NCBI GenBank assembly: GCA_027604665.1
Contig: JADGIZ010000024.1
Location: forward strand, 1 to 43,422
DNA from: Polyrhizophydium stewartii
Taxonomy: Eukaryota; Chytridiomycota; Chytridiomycetes; Rhizophydiales
DNA: 43,422 nt
Direction of reading: 5' to 3'
The translations under genes and the position numbers were made by a program. Within the stretch, counting starts at the first letter, position 1. Every line of letters starts with the position of its first letter. Of this stretch, positions 10,678-22,118 are shown one piece after another. The notes below the pieces were generated by a model. It saw nothing but the letters and a program-made list of their open reading frames with translations. It was not told the origin of the DNA and made no database searches.

Positions 10678-11508
10678 ATGGGACACAACCCAAGCGTGCG
10701 CGGCGGCGCGAGGCACGCAGACCTGGCGCCGGGACCTGCCTGCGGAATGCCTGCGGATGCGCCGAAAGTCCTGCATGGAGCCGCTTCGGTGCGGACCCAG
10801 CTCGAGGAGCTGGACGAACGCCGCCGGCGCATCGCGCGCGAGGTGGCCTCGGTGCGCGCGGCGCTCGCCTCATCGGAGCCGCGATGGGACACGGGCCTGC
10901 GCGGCAGCACGCACCATGCGGCCGAACGGACACCCTCGAATGGGCAGATGGCTGTGGCTCTGCAACCCAGCGCTGGAGCGCGGCCGGGGGGTGGCTTCCC
11001 CGTGCTGAGCCCTCGGGATGGCCTGCGAGATGGCCTCGGCACAAGGAGCGATGGGCGGCGGCACAGCAACGGCGACACGGAGCACAATCACGACACCGTC
11101 GGCCTCCAGAGGCAGCTCGAGGAAAGCCGCAGCGCCGTGAGCCGCCTTGAAGAAAAGGTTGCTCAGCTCCGCAGCTCAGAAGTGCAGCTTCGCATACGGC
11201 TCGAGCTTGTGCAAGGCGATCTGGCAATCAAGAACGACGAGGTCCGAGAGCTCACTCGGCTGCGCAGCAAGGCCGCCATCTACGAGGCCAACGACTCGCA
11301 AATCAGAGCGTTGCTGGCGCGCCAGGACGCCCTGGTTTCCGAGCTCGACAAAATGCGTCGCTTTCATGAGACTTACAACGAACTGATCCAAAAGGTCGAG
11401 GCGGCAGCCGCCGCAGGCAAGGTCTGTCTCGTCAGCGCAAAGGGCAGTGCTGTATTGACGATGGAGGAGCTCCGGCGCGAGATCATCAGGAGCGTCGCCC
11501 TTGACTAG
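10678..11508 (+). CDS. Unrecognised coiled-coil protein, intronless
   Basis: A single uninterrupted frame of 276 codons from the ATG at 10678 to TAG at 11506-11508. I do not recognise the family. Residues about 35-60 form a short basic helix (QLEELDERRRRIAREV). Residues about 65-135 are Gly/Pro/Ser-rich and probably disordered. From about residue 140 a long coiled coil runs (LQRQLEESRSAVSRLEEKV, then RLELVQGDLAIKNDEVREL and ALLARQDALVSELDKMRRF). An Ala-rich stretch and a final helix MEELRREIIRSVALD close the protein. There is no signal peptide or membrane segment. The lack of introns is unusual here, where almost every other gene is split. It is divergent from NCAPG and tail-to-tail with DPY30 (26 bp between stops). 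Role unknown; a cytoskeletal or chromosome-associated coil is only a guess from its neighbour. Confidence 0.75.
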   Translation: MGHNPSVRGGARHADLAPGPACGMPADAPKVLHGAASVRTQLEELDERRRRIAREVASVRAALASSEPRWDTGLRGSTHHAAERTPSNGQMAVALQPSAGARPGGGFPVLSPRDGLRDGLGTRSDGRRHSNGDTEHNHDTVGLQRQLEESRSAVSRLEEKVAQLRSSEVQLRIRLELVQGDLAIKNDEVRELTRLRSKAAIYEANDSQIRALLARQDALVSELDKMRRFHETYNELIQKVEAAAAAGKVCLVSAKGSAVLTMEELRREIIRSVALD

Positions 11509-11534
11509 CGGCGGGAATGAGGAGACGCTTGCTG

Positions 11535-12128
11535 TCACTTTTCCGCGCTGTTCTTGAGAAGGTACACGCCCAGAAACTCTGTTGGATTTGGCGGCCTGAA
11601 GGGCGTTGTGCCGCACCCGTCAGCTCGGGCAAGCAGCGGACCAAAGGCGCTGCCGCTCACCGCTCGCGCGCTATTATTTTGAGGCCCTCGACGAGCGTCG
11701 GAATGACGGTCTGGTCGAGGTACGAGCGCAGCGGCAGCGACTGCGGATTGCTGCGGTCCGACGCCGCCGCCGTGCTGCGGTGTGCGTTGATGACATCCTG
11801 AATCGCCCAAACGACAGCAAACAGAGAGGGCCGCCATCGCGAGGCGAACCGGCGTGCGCGTCAGCGCTGCGTTCAGGATGCGTGCTGCGCATCGCCACCG
11901 GGCGGCACGGGACCGTCGTGAGCCGGTCGCGCCAGTGGGGACCTCGACTGGGCTGCCGAGCTGCAACGACCGGCCGCTGCTGGACAGACATGAGCGGTAC
12001 CGCGGCAGCACCTCGATGTTCTTGGGAGTGCCGACACTGTCGACTCCTACGACGCTCAGCATGACGCGGTCCATGGAAGCCTCTGCCGCAGCTTCTTCGC
12101 TCGCAAGTGGCGCCGCAGTCGTGGCCAT
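11535..12128 (-). CDS. DPY30: DPY30-like subunit of COMPASS / ciliary dimerisation module
   Basis: DPY30 is a small homodimeric helix bundle that binds ASH2L in SET1/MLL H3K4 methyltransferases and also docks in the ciliary radial spoke. Two exons are secure. 11797-11661 encodes [20 protein letters not shown], and 11595-11535 encodes [16 protein letters not shown], the diagnostic DPY30 motif, joined across an intron with donor GTGAGC. The stop TGA is at 11535-11537. The first exon is less certain: an ATG at 12128 opens [18 protein letters not shown], and a donor at 12011 would join in frame to DVINAHRS, giving a protein of about 104 residues, close to the 99 of human DPY30. That would make the first intron unusually long (about 214 bp). 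The ATG lies only 30 bp after the RPC1 stop codon on the same strand. Confidence 0.85.
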   Translation of the reverse strand: MATTAAPLASEEAAAEASMDRVMLSVVGVDSVGTPKNIEVLPRYRSCLSSSGRSLQLGSPVEVPTGATGSRRSRAARWRCAARILNAALTRTPVRLAMAALSVCCRLGDSGCHQRTPQHGGGVGPQQSAVAAAALVPRPDRHSDARRGPQNNSARAVSGSAFGPLLARADGCGTTPFRPPNPTEFLGVYLLKNSAEK

Positions 12129-12158
12129 GGGTGTGCCTTGCAGATGGGGCAAGTCGCT

Positions 12159-15100
12159 TTACTTAAGCGGAACGTGGAAATCGGGAGAGTCGAACAGCAG
12201 CGGCATTTGCTTCTTGGGCTGCTGGTCGGTTTGCTGAACCAGCTTGAAGAGACCGGTGCCGAGAGTCATGGGCACGCCCATGATGATGCATTCAGAAACA
12301 CCTTGGATCTTGTCGTGCTTGCTAAAGAAGGACGCCTCAAACAAGTGGTCCGTGGTCTTCTCAAACGAGGCCAGCATAAGCACGCTGTCCTTCATCTTGG
12401 CGATGCCGAAGCGCGTGATACCCAGGACCTCGCCCTAGCCGAGTCGCAAGCCGCAGCATGTCAATACTCAGAGCGCTGCGAGCTCCAAGTCGAATCCGAC
12501 CAACCTTGAAGGTCATCAGGTCCGCCAGGAGCATCACATGCCGACGATCAATGGTCATGCCGTGGCTCTTCATCGTGTACAGAATCTCGTCAATGATCGT
12601 TTGCCTGAGGCGGCGTGAATGCAAATACATGCCAATGTCCCATGGAAGCGGCAACAAGTCAGCTAGCTGCGCAAAGACGAGATGGGTGTCCGTGCGCGCT
12701 CACCGGGCAGCTTCGATGCCCAGCGTCTTGAGACACTCCAGGACGTGGTTGGAGCGCGTGTGCAGCCCATCAACGCCTGCGGTCGATGCAGGATTGGCGT
12801 TAGCAAGGCGCATAGACTTCACGAGCAAGCGTCAATCCAAGATAACTTGCCGTCGACGCCCATGACCTCGCGAAGGCCATATCCCTCGACGAGCAGGTTG
12901 AGGCGCTTCTCAGCCTCGACATCGTTGATCACAGCACGAGCGACAGTGGGAAGGCCCTTGATGACAACCTTGGGGAGCGCACGCTTGAGTGCCTGCATAA
13001 GAATGTACGGGTTGACCGTGTCGTTCTTTGCACGCGGCACAACAACGCGAAGGCGGTCGGCCGTTTCGACTTTGATGTGCTACGCCCATCAGGGCGGATC
13101 GTCGGAGGAAGCGTCAGCGGCTTCCGGTTCAAGCGGCGAAAACGAGCACAAAGCGTTCCATCAAACGCACCACGTCGCTGATCTTGAGCTTTGGTGCACG
13201 GACAATGGCGTCTCGGATGGAGTGGATATTGACCTCGAGCTATGAAACGGCAACAATGAGAGGGCAAGGTGCAGAAGTTCGAGTCAGCTCGCGTGGCGCT
13301 GCGGAGCTTGCGCGCGCCACTGGGCAAGGAAAGTTGCGCACCTGAAGTTTGCGGATGGTCTCAAGGTCAATCTTGATCTTGAGGCTGACTTCTTCGCCTG
13401 TGATGATTTCCTGGATGTACTCCATCACCTGGATACCACCACATGGGTGTGCAAATGCAGGGTGAGCCGTCCTCGCAAGATATCATCCAGATGAAAGCGC
13501 CCAAGTGATGTGGCAAAAGCACGGAGACGTACGTCCTCAAGCAGAGTCTTTTCGATGCGAGCCTTGACAACACGCGAGGCTGCTTCGGCTGCAAAGCGCG
13601 TCTGAACAGCTCCGTAGCCGCCCACAGCCTGGATCAGGCGCGTGTCAATGATTGGCGTCGAGATGTTCTTGGACGCGTTAATGATTTCTTTGATGCGCGG
13701 GACGCCGAGTGTGACGTTCATGCTGGCAACGCCAGCAAAGTGGAAAGTTTTCAGAGTCATCTGGGTGCCCGGCTCGCCGATACTTTGGCCGCCGACGGCG
13801 CCGACGGCGGTGCCTGAGCGTGATCCAAGTCGCAAGCGAAGCAATTATTGGGGTTAGCTCTGCCAAAGAAGGGCCGCGAGGTGTTCTGCCATGCGGGGCT
13901 CACCGGGCTGGATCACAGCGCGCGCGTATTTGGTCTTGCACGTCGACAGAAAATGATGCAACTGCGCCGCAGTGATGCCACTCTTGATGGCTGTGGGCGC
14001 CGTTGGTAAGAGGAGATGTCGCACAATGGCACATCAGGCCAGACCGCATCAAGTTGTGGTGGCTTACGGTGCGCAGCAATATCACGTGCGGCTGATGGCG
14101 GCGGCGAGGGTGGCGTAAGTTCGGCCTCGAGGAAGGACTGAAGCGATTTGATAAACTCGCCCGAGACATGACGGAAGTCTTTCTTCTTGATCTCGGACGC
14201 AACGATTGACATGGCCTGCTGCTTTGTCAGGAAGGGATCCGATCCTGTCGGCCTGACCGCCTGTCGTGCGCCAGAAAAAGGTCGGGCCGTGCGGCCGGCA
14301 AGTGTCAGCAGGACTCTCAAGACTATAGAGCTGCGACATCGCTGCATGGGCTTGTTGCGCGCACCTGGCTGTGCATCAGATTGCGAGTAAACTCGACCGG
14401 CTGCTCGGAGCCCTCAATGTTGGGCGGGTCCAGGCCATCGTCGCCATACTTGAACTGGATGATGCCGCCGCTCGAGTCGCGCACAGACAGATCGTAATGG
14501 CAAACCAAGTCCTCGAGTGCCTTCATCAGACGTCGCTGCATATAGCCTGTCTCGGCGGTCTTGACCGCCGTGTCGACCAGGCCCTCACGTCCAGACACGG
14601 CGTGGAAGAGGAACTCGGTCGGTGACAAGCCACTGTAAAAGCTGTTGCGCACAAAACCCTTTGCGGGCGGCGTCTTGGCTGTGGCATAAACAAGGCGCGA
14701 CCGCACAGGAGCAGAGTGCAGCGTCCGAAAAAGAAAGTCAGCGCTGCGAAACAGAAGCAGGCTTCGGCAGTCGATTGCAGTCGCTCTTACAGTTCTTGGG
14801 AAAGTGCGGCAAAGAGCGGTCGCCGAAGCCGTTGGGAATGCGGTTGCCGCTGATGATCTGCTGGCCGACACACGCGACCATCTGCGAGACGTTGATTTTG
14901 GAGCCTGCGCGAGAGGGACGCAGCGAGCGTGAGCAGGCGGCCGGGCCAGAGACTGGACAGGACACACTCCGCGTCATATACATACCCTTGGAGCCGCAAA
15001 GCGACATGATCAGAGGAGCGTTGTACTTGTTGAGCTCCTGGAAGCACACTTGGCCGACGTCGTCACGAATCTTACTCAGAATGCCCGACAGCTTTGATTC

Positions 15101-18100
15101 GAGAGTCTGCTCCTCGTTGCAGCCCGGCTGGTTGGGTAGCTTTCCTTCGCGCGAGAGCGTGATCGTCTTGTCGCACTCTGAGTACCCGCGCTCGACCGTG
15201 ATTTCCTTCTCCTTGCGCAGACGGTCGCCGGGCTGAACATCGTTGATGCCAATCGAAAAACCCTGGTTTGCTGGTTGCGCGTCGAGGCGGCGCATCGCGC
15301 AAGCGCAGGGTCGGCAGCTTGCAATCAGCAAGCACGATAGCAGGGCCAGTTTGGCACGCCACAGCTCACCGAGCCAGCGGGCAGACAGCTTCGCAATCTT
15401 GTTCATGCACTCGGCAGCGGCAACGGGACCATAGTCGCGTAGCACAACGTAGAACATGGACTTTTTGTTGCCGTCACCAATGATGGCCTTGTCGATCACG
15501 CCCGACATGAGCTCGCTGTTGTGAATGAAGAGGTAACCATCGTTGGGGCACATGCTTGAATGGAAGGGCTGGTCAGCAAGAGTGCGAAGCTTGCTGAAGG
15601 GTGTCCCATTGCGGTCTTTTTGGTCCTTGTCAAAGGTGCGGCACTTTGTTTCAAGGTTCACGACAATCTTGGATGACTTGTTGGGCCGCAGCAGAACGCC
15701 AAAGATCTGCTTGCCTGTCCAAAGAGCAAAAGGCTTGGCGGAAAGAGGCGCACGTGCGTCAGACAAAGGCATGCTCCAGTGTCCCGAATCAAGCGAGTGT
15801 AAGTCCAAACGTAGCGATGCTTACCTTCCAAATCGTCGGAGGCGGGAGCTCAATGTCGAGGAGGCTGTCGCCCAAGTACGAACATATCTGCGCAAACTGC
15901 GAGCGGTCGTAGAAAACATCCTTGCGCGACAGCAGGTAAGACGCTGTGATGAAGTCCTGGGTAGCTGCTATCAGCGGCTCGCCGTTGCGCGGTGTAACCA
16001 GGTTGTTCTTGACCTGTTCGTCACGTGCGACCGTGAGCACCGACGCCGCAAATGCAAATCACAACCGTGAATATGTGCAGGATAAACGGAAGCGGTAAGA
16101 AACCGGCAATGATACAGCGAGCCCATCTCCAGGCAATGCTGCTTACGCCCATAAGCTCAATCGCCTCGGCGCGCGCTTCTTCGGTTTGAGGAACGTGGAG
16201 GTTCATCTCGTCACCGTCAAAGTCTGCGTTGTAAGGGGTGCAAACGCACTCGTTGAAGCGGAATGTGCGCCAAGGCCGAACCTTGACAAAGTGCGACATG
16301 ATGCTGAGCTTGTGAAGCGACGGCTGACGGTTGAACAAGACAACGTCGTCGTCCTGAAGGTGGCGGTCGACAGTGTCGCCCACACGCAGCTCGTCGGCGA
16401 TCTTGCGACGGTTGCCGTACTTGAGGAAGCTGATGCAGCCATATTAGCAATGCGATGTGACAAGACGCAGATGCCTGCTGCCTCGAGGCGCAAATCACCC
16501 ACCGCTTCATGCCATTGGACTGGGCTGTGACATAGGTTGCACCTGGGAGGACATCAGGCCCATTGATGATGTTTTTGCGGAGCCGCTCGATATTGTACGG
16601 CGTTACGCGCTCTGGATAGGTCAGAATCTTGCAGACGCGCTCCGGCACCGCAACCTGGTCGATTCGCAGGTTGGGATCGGGCGAAATGACGGTGCGTCCC
16701 GAAAAGTCGACACGCTTTCCGGAAAGGTTCCCGCGAAAGCGGCCGTGCTTGCCCTTGAGACGCTGGCAGAAACCTTTCTTGATCTTGGGCAGGTTCTTGG
16801 GCACAAAACCATGTCAAGTCAGCCAGAGATGGACGGCTTGCCTTCACCGCGCGGAGCTGTCTTACGCCTTGCAGGTGCGTCGGGATGCCCGGAAGGTCGC
16901 TCGTGACATACATGGCGCATTGCAACTGCAAAAAGTCCCAGTATTCCTGCAGGCACTCGTCAGATGGTCGAGGTCTTGCAGCCCACAAAGAGCGATTGCA
17001 AGTCAGCCCCTACCATTAATAAAGGAGTCTGGGTCCCGTCCTGCATGCAAGCGCGAATCTTTGTGTTGATGTCGACAATCTCCGACGCAAGGACAGTGAT
17101 GTCATCCTCCGTGCTGGAGAGACCCGTTGGTCCAAAGCAAGTCAAAGACCGCAATCAGCATGTGTTTTGTTTTGTGCTTCGACAAACGCTTTGCCCGCAC
17201 CTCGAGCTTTCCTGTCCGACAGAGGGGCGAATGCACACGGGCGGCACGGGAAGCGCATTCCAGATGAATAGCTCCGGTCGCGAGTGCTCGGGGTTGAGGC
17301 CCATCAGCTCGCAGTCCTTGGCGCCATGAAATATAGACAGAGTCAGCGGTGCCTTTCGCTCCCCAGAGCACACAACACTCGCCCAACTGAGCCGTCTCAC
17401 TTCGTCAGAAACGGCACTGAACAGCTCAATAACCGTGAGCGGGTTGAGGTCTTCTTGCGCCTTACTGATGTGCGACTTGAGCGCCGGGTCAAGCTTGATG
17501 GCCTGCTCGAAGGACTGGCGGAAGACCTCCTCCTCCTCTGTCTTTGCCTTCTTCTTGAACTTTTCGTGAACGATCTTGAGAGCGCCGACTTTTTTGACCA
17601 TTCCTACGTTCACCAAGTGCCGGGGGTCCAAGGGAGGATGATCCGAGTGCGTCAGCTCCCACCTCGCCCTCCAGCGAGACAGACAGAGTTATGGGCGAAC
17701 CGTTCAACGAGCTGCAGTGCGGGCAGCGCGCGGTCTTCTTGCACAGCGCGTTCAGGTTCTTGAGAATCTCTTTTCGGCGGACTCCGTCGAGGTTGGGGTT
17801 GCGCAGCCGCTTCAGATACAGACGGCGGGTTTGCTCGTCGACCATGACCTTGCTGCACGTCTGATGGTTGGAGGCGCATGAAAACGGAGCAACAGCAATC
17901 GTTAGTACTGGCCGCAAGGCCCTCTTTGCACGCAGGAATAGCTGCGCGCACGCACGCACCTTGCAGATGTTCTGCAAGACGGTGATCATGAGCTTGAAGT
18001 ATCCAATGTGGAAGACTGGCAGCACGAGACGGATGACGCCAAAGTGGCCGACGCAGTCCTGCACGTTCTCGCCGCATGTCTCGCACGGCTCGGCTTTGTC

Positions 18101-18547
18101 GGCGGTGCCCTGCGCGCGGGGGATCAGCGTCCGGGCAGAACAGGCGCTCGCTCGCATGCCCCTGTTGGCGGCAGAGCAGGCCGCCGGACACCGCAGAAAA
18201 GACACAAGCGCACCAGCCTTCGGTCCAAGGCACCGAAGCGTGCGGGAGGCCTGTTCTGCCGGGTGACGTCGTAGAGATCGCGCTGATGCAGCTCGAGGAC
18301 CGAGAGCTGCTTGACATCCTGCGAGGACAGGATGCCAAAGTCGATCCGCTTGCTGCAAGTCCCCAAGATCGCGAGGGTCCGTGGGACGTGCGTCAGCGGC
18401 CGGGGCTGGGACCGCAGTGCGCAAGGGGGGGGGCGCCGACACAAGCGGCGCAACCAGCTCTGGGCGCAGGCGCGCGCCGGCGGGCAGTCCGCTCGGGGCG
18501 CGCACTCACATGACCTTTGGGGCCGTGTCAAGGACGGGCCGCTTCAT
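12159..18547 (-). CDS. POLR3A: DNA-directed RNA polymerase III largest subunit (RPC1)
   Basis: Largest catalytic subunit of RNA polymerase III, which makes tRNA, 5S rRNA and U6 snRNA. The first exon is tiny ([15 protein letters not shown] at 18547). It joins across a GTGAGT intron to [14 protein letters not shown], followed by the Pol III-type [20 protein letters not shown]. The N-terminal zinc-binding region follows ([34 protein letters not shown]). The catalytic loop NADFDGD is intact at 16210-16230. The bridge-helix region [20 protein letters not shown] lies near 14530-14595, and the segment [19 protein letters not shown] near 13730-13785. The C-terminus SPDFHVPLK is Pol III-like and there is no Pol II heptad tail. 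The stop TAA is at 12159-12161. Motif order matches human POLR3A throughout. Many short introns are present. Confidence 0.96.
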
Positions 18548-18602
18548 CCTTGCGGACGCACTTTCTGGTGGAAGTGGGAATTGCTGGACCGGCGACATCG
18601 AG
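18548..18602. promoter_or_regulatory. 55-bp bidirectional promoter/5' UTR of RPC1 and INTS4
   Basis: The start codons of RPC1 (18547, minus) and INTS4 (18603, plus) face away from each other with 55 bp between them. No TATA box or obvious motif is visible. Promoter elements for at least one gene probably lie inside the other gene's first exon or intron. Confidence 0.4.
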
Positions 18603-21600
18603 ATGCACCAGCTCGAGGCGCGCCTCGTGCGCACGGCGCTCGCGGCCAGCAGCAGCCCTGCGTTCGCGGCGTGCGCGCTGAAAGCGCTCACCCTGGCGGC
18701 AAGCTCTCCCGCGTCGCGCTCTGGGCTGGTCGTTATGGCACTCGTCGCAGGGGTGCGTTTGCGGGCTCGCCTGCCGTCGGCCGGTCTCGGCAACACGGAG
18801 CTGACGATCCTGCTCGTCGTCCCAAATGGACGGCTCGGCGGTCGCCGTGCGCGCAGTTGGACTCATGCTCATCGGCGAGCCAGATGCGCAATGTGCTCGA
18901 AGCCATCCTCACCATCACGGCAGTGAGTTTCGGCGTCTGCTCGACGCCGCGGTTGCGTGGCGAGATGCAGTCTGACGATTTCCAAGACCAAGAACGTACT
19001 GAGCAGCAGCGCCTTGAGCGAGCAGCAAGCCGCTGCAGTCCTCGCTGCGCTCTGTGTTCTGGCCAACGATCCGCATGTTCGAATCAGGCGCCTTGCTCTG
19101 GCTCTCGCTGAACGTATCGCGCACCGACCGTCGCTCTCTTGCCAGGCCTTCCAGCTCATCATTGCATTCCTGGATGACGATGATCCATCAGTCAAGCGGG
19201 TGCGCTCTCTGTCCTGATTATTTGAGGATCTGTGATAAGAAGCAATGCGGCTAATTATTGGAGTATCAGGATTGCTTGGAGCTGCTGCTTTTGGCTTGGG
19301 AACACATTGCTCGCGAGCAAATGCTTGATCTGGAACAGCTGCGAAGGAAACTCGTCTTTCTCTTGCAGAGCACCGACATCCGATTCAGATCCAGCACTCT
19401 CTCTCTTCTATGGTAACGGTGCTCTAACATCAGTACAGATGTTCCTCCACCATCCCGCAGGGCCGGGTGCTGACTCGAGATGTGTTTGATGCAGGAATAT
19501 CGCGCAATGCATTCCAGATCAAAGAGTTGAGACCGAGGGCGGAGAAATCTCTGAGCGCATGACGGTTTGCAACGACATCTTTATGCGTCTGTGCGACGCC
19601 GTCAACGACTCATCGCCCGATCTGCGTGCCAAGGCAAGTGGTCTGCTGCATCTGAAGGTCTGCCTATATACCATCTTAACAAGCGACCGTGACATGTCCT
19701 CAAAGGCGCTGCGACTCATGGGAACCTTGCGCAAGACGTCGCAGGCTTTGCTCTGGCAGACGCTGAGCAAAGAAATTGGCGGCTCAAAGAAGCTGCGCGG
19801 CGGACAGCGGGAGCTCCAAACACAGGTTTGCTGCCGCTCGCCCTCATCCTCACCCCACTGCTTTCTCGCGAGCGCTGCTGACGGTCTTTCCGCGTTTGCA
19901 TCGCGTCCAGATTGCCAACCGTGCTAAGCGGATGGATGCTGGCGACTTTGACATCAGCGAGAACGACGTCAGTCTGACCCATTCGTCCATGTGCGGCGCG
20001 TTTATTCATGGGCTGGAGGATGAATATGCCCTCGTGCGAACAAGCTCCATCGGTAAGTGTTTCGCAATGGCTATTTCCCGCATTGCTTGAATCTAATTTT
20101 GTGCTGTGGTGCTGACAATCCCTGGGATCGCGCGTCTGCATCGCTTCGCCTGCAGATGCCATTTGCGAGCTGGCATGTGTCGCACGACGGTTTGCCGATA
20201 TGAGCATTCCCTTTCTGATTGGTGCGCGTTGATGGTATGTATCCACCAGTGCGACCGCTGCTCACGCTCGCCCGCCGCAGATATGTTCAACGATGAGAAC
20301 GGCATGATCCGACTCAATGCAATCAGCAGCCTTGCCAAAATCTCGGCCATTTGGCGGTTTTCGCTTAAAGACGACCTTGTTGAAACTGTGGTGCTGGCAC
20401 TCTTTGACAGTGATCAGAAGATCCGCAAAGCAACACACCGCCTGATGGGGTGCAGTTGGCGACCCTGGATTCGCGCACCTGTGGGTTCGTATCCGGCTGA
20501 CGCAACTTTTGTTACAAAAGGCGGACGCGACTGGAAACACCTTCGGGACTCCGGCGTCTTATCGACGTGCTGCACAAGGCGCGACAGGCGTTTACGGCTG
20601 ACTCGGACTCAATACTCTCTGCGATTGCGGAGCTGGGACGTAGCCATGCCGGACTTGTTGGTCAGAGCACCTTGAAGTCAGCCGCAGAAGATCTATCCGC
20701 AAAGAGCTGATATTCTTTATGCGTAAGAGCGCATCGTTCCGCAGCTGCTCAACTTGGACCCCCGATTCCTGCCGCAGGCGCTTCGAGCTGATGACTCGCG
20801 GCGTGAGATTGATGTGCTGGTTCTCCTGGCATCCCGCAGGTGTCGCGCTGACTTGCGCCGCCCACCAAAGACCTCGAGCACCTGGTTTTGATATTCAATG
20901 CTTGCAAGCAGGCACCTCAGCTTCTTGGGGCTCTGCCCATCTATGTCAAGGAGCAGCATCAAGCGCTGGTGGAGCAGTATTCGCATGTCATTCCAGACAT
21001 AACGGTAAGTTGCACTGCCTTGGGACGCACACTGGTAATTCGCAGTATTGAAATATTAACACGCCAGTCAGAATGCCATTCCGCTTCTTGGGCCAGCTCC
21101 TGCCGTACATCAAAGTGTGTGTTTCTGTATCTGCACACCACCAAGCTGCGCTTACATGATGTTTCGGTGTATTTTGCAGCCGTCAGTGACCCAGCCAGCG
21201 TGCAGCGGCTCCTGAGCCTCCACCTTGGACGAGAGGGAATGGCCTCGTCCGGAGGAAAGCACACCTCGCAGATCGCTGCAAAGATCGACAGGTGACTTGT
21301 TTGTCTTAATCGCGCTGGCTTGAACAAGGGGGCCGCTAATCAGCCCATGCCCGCAATCTTGCTTTTCAGGGACCTCCGGGTATTGGCGAAAAAGCGGTCG
21401 CCGAATTCAGCGTACTTTGAGTTTCTCAGCTGTGCGCTTTTCAGGCAATCGCGCCATGTGGGCTTCTGTCGCAATTGTGCATGGGTCAAGCGCAGAGGCA
21501 ACAGGCTAATATACACTCAAAGACACTTTCAGATCAGTTCTCGGGCGTTCCCCTGAGCGCCTTGGTGCATGTGACAACAAGCGATGCGAGCCCCAAGGAC

Positions 21601-22103
21601 GCCCGATTTCCTGTCTGGAATGTCCCCACGGAACTGCGAGCACAGCGCGCAGTCATCACACTTGACGATCCCACAGCTATCACGGTCAATGGGCGTGTTG
21701 TCCTCAACCTCAAGTGCCACATCGATGTGGCAAATGTCGCGGATCTGGCTCGAGTTTCGATCCAGGTGCGAATGGCGCAGTTTACTCGTTGTTTGAAAAC
21801 AGTTGAAGGCTCATGATTGCTGCCGTTCTCTTTCTGGCTTCCAGGTGGTACCGGGAAACGCATCCTCGCAACTCGCGGGGCAGCTATTCTGCTTCAACGG
21901 ACCTTTCCAGTGGACTCTGGAAACTGCGATTTGCGTTGCGGTGGATCGGGCAAATGGTGCGTTGTGCTGGCGCCTGATCATCCAAAGCGTCTTTGCAAGG
22001 CTGACGCGCAAAGGCGGCAGGGCAAGTGGATGTCGTCATCTTGTGCAAGATAGGCGACTTTGTTTCCTCGAAGACAGTCAAGAAGGTTGTTTTCCCTCCG
22101 TAG
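18603..22103 (+). CDS. INTS4: Integrator complex subunit 4
   Basis: HEAT-repeat scaffold of the Integrator cleavage module (INTS4-INTS9-INTS11), which cuts snRNA 3' ends and attenuates Pol II. The chosen start is the ATG at 18603 (MHQLEARLVRTALAAS); the exact start is inferred. HEAT segments follow. The diagnostic block MCGAFIHGLEDEYALVRTSS (near 19990-20050) matches the human CGAFVHGLEDE region. After it come DMFNDENGMIRLNAISSLAKI (near 20281-20345) and HLVLIFNACKQAPQLLGALP (near 20880-20940), both equivalent to human INTS4. The C-terminal beta region reads ITVNGRVVLNLKCHIDVANV, then VDVVILCKIGDFVSSKTVKK, ending VVFPP with TAG at 22101-22103. The last intron uses a GTGCGT donor and a GGCAG acceptor. 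It is head-to-head with RPC1 and tail-to-tail with CFAP46. Confidence 0.9.
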
Positions 22104-22118
22104 TCGGCCCACCACCCG
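22104..22118. other. 15-bp gap between convergent stop codons of INTS4 and CFAP46
   Basis: The INTS4 TAG ends at 22103 and the complement of the CFAP46 TGA begins at 22119. The gap cannot hold two 3' UTRs, so each transcript must be cleaved within or antisense to its neighbour's coding region. Confidence 0.85.

Noticed and set aside
12159..18547. Assignment as RNA polymerase II (RPB1) or I largest subunit
   Set aside because: The N-terminal [20 protein letters not shown] and C-terminal SPDFHVPLK are Pol III-type, and there is no heptad-repeat C-terminal domain.
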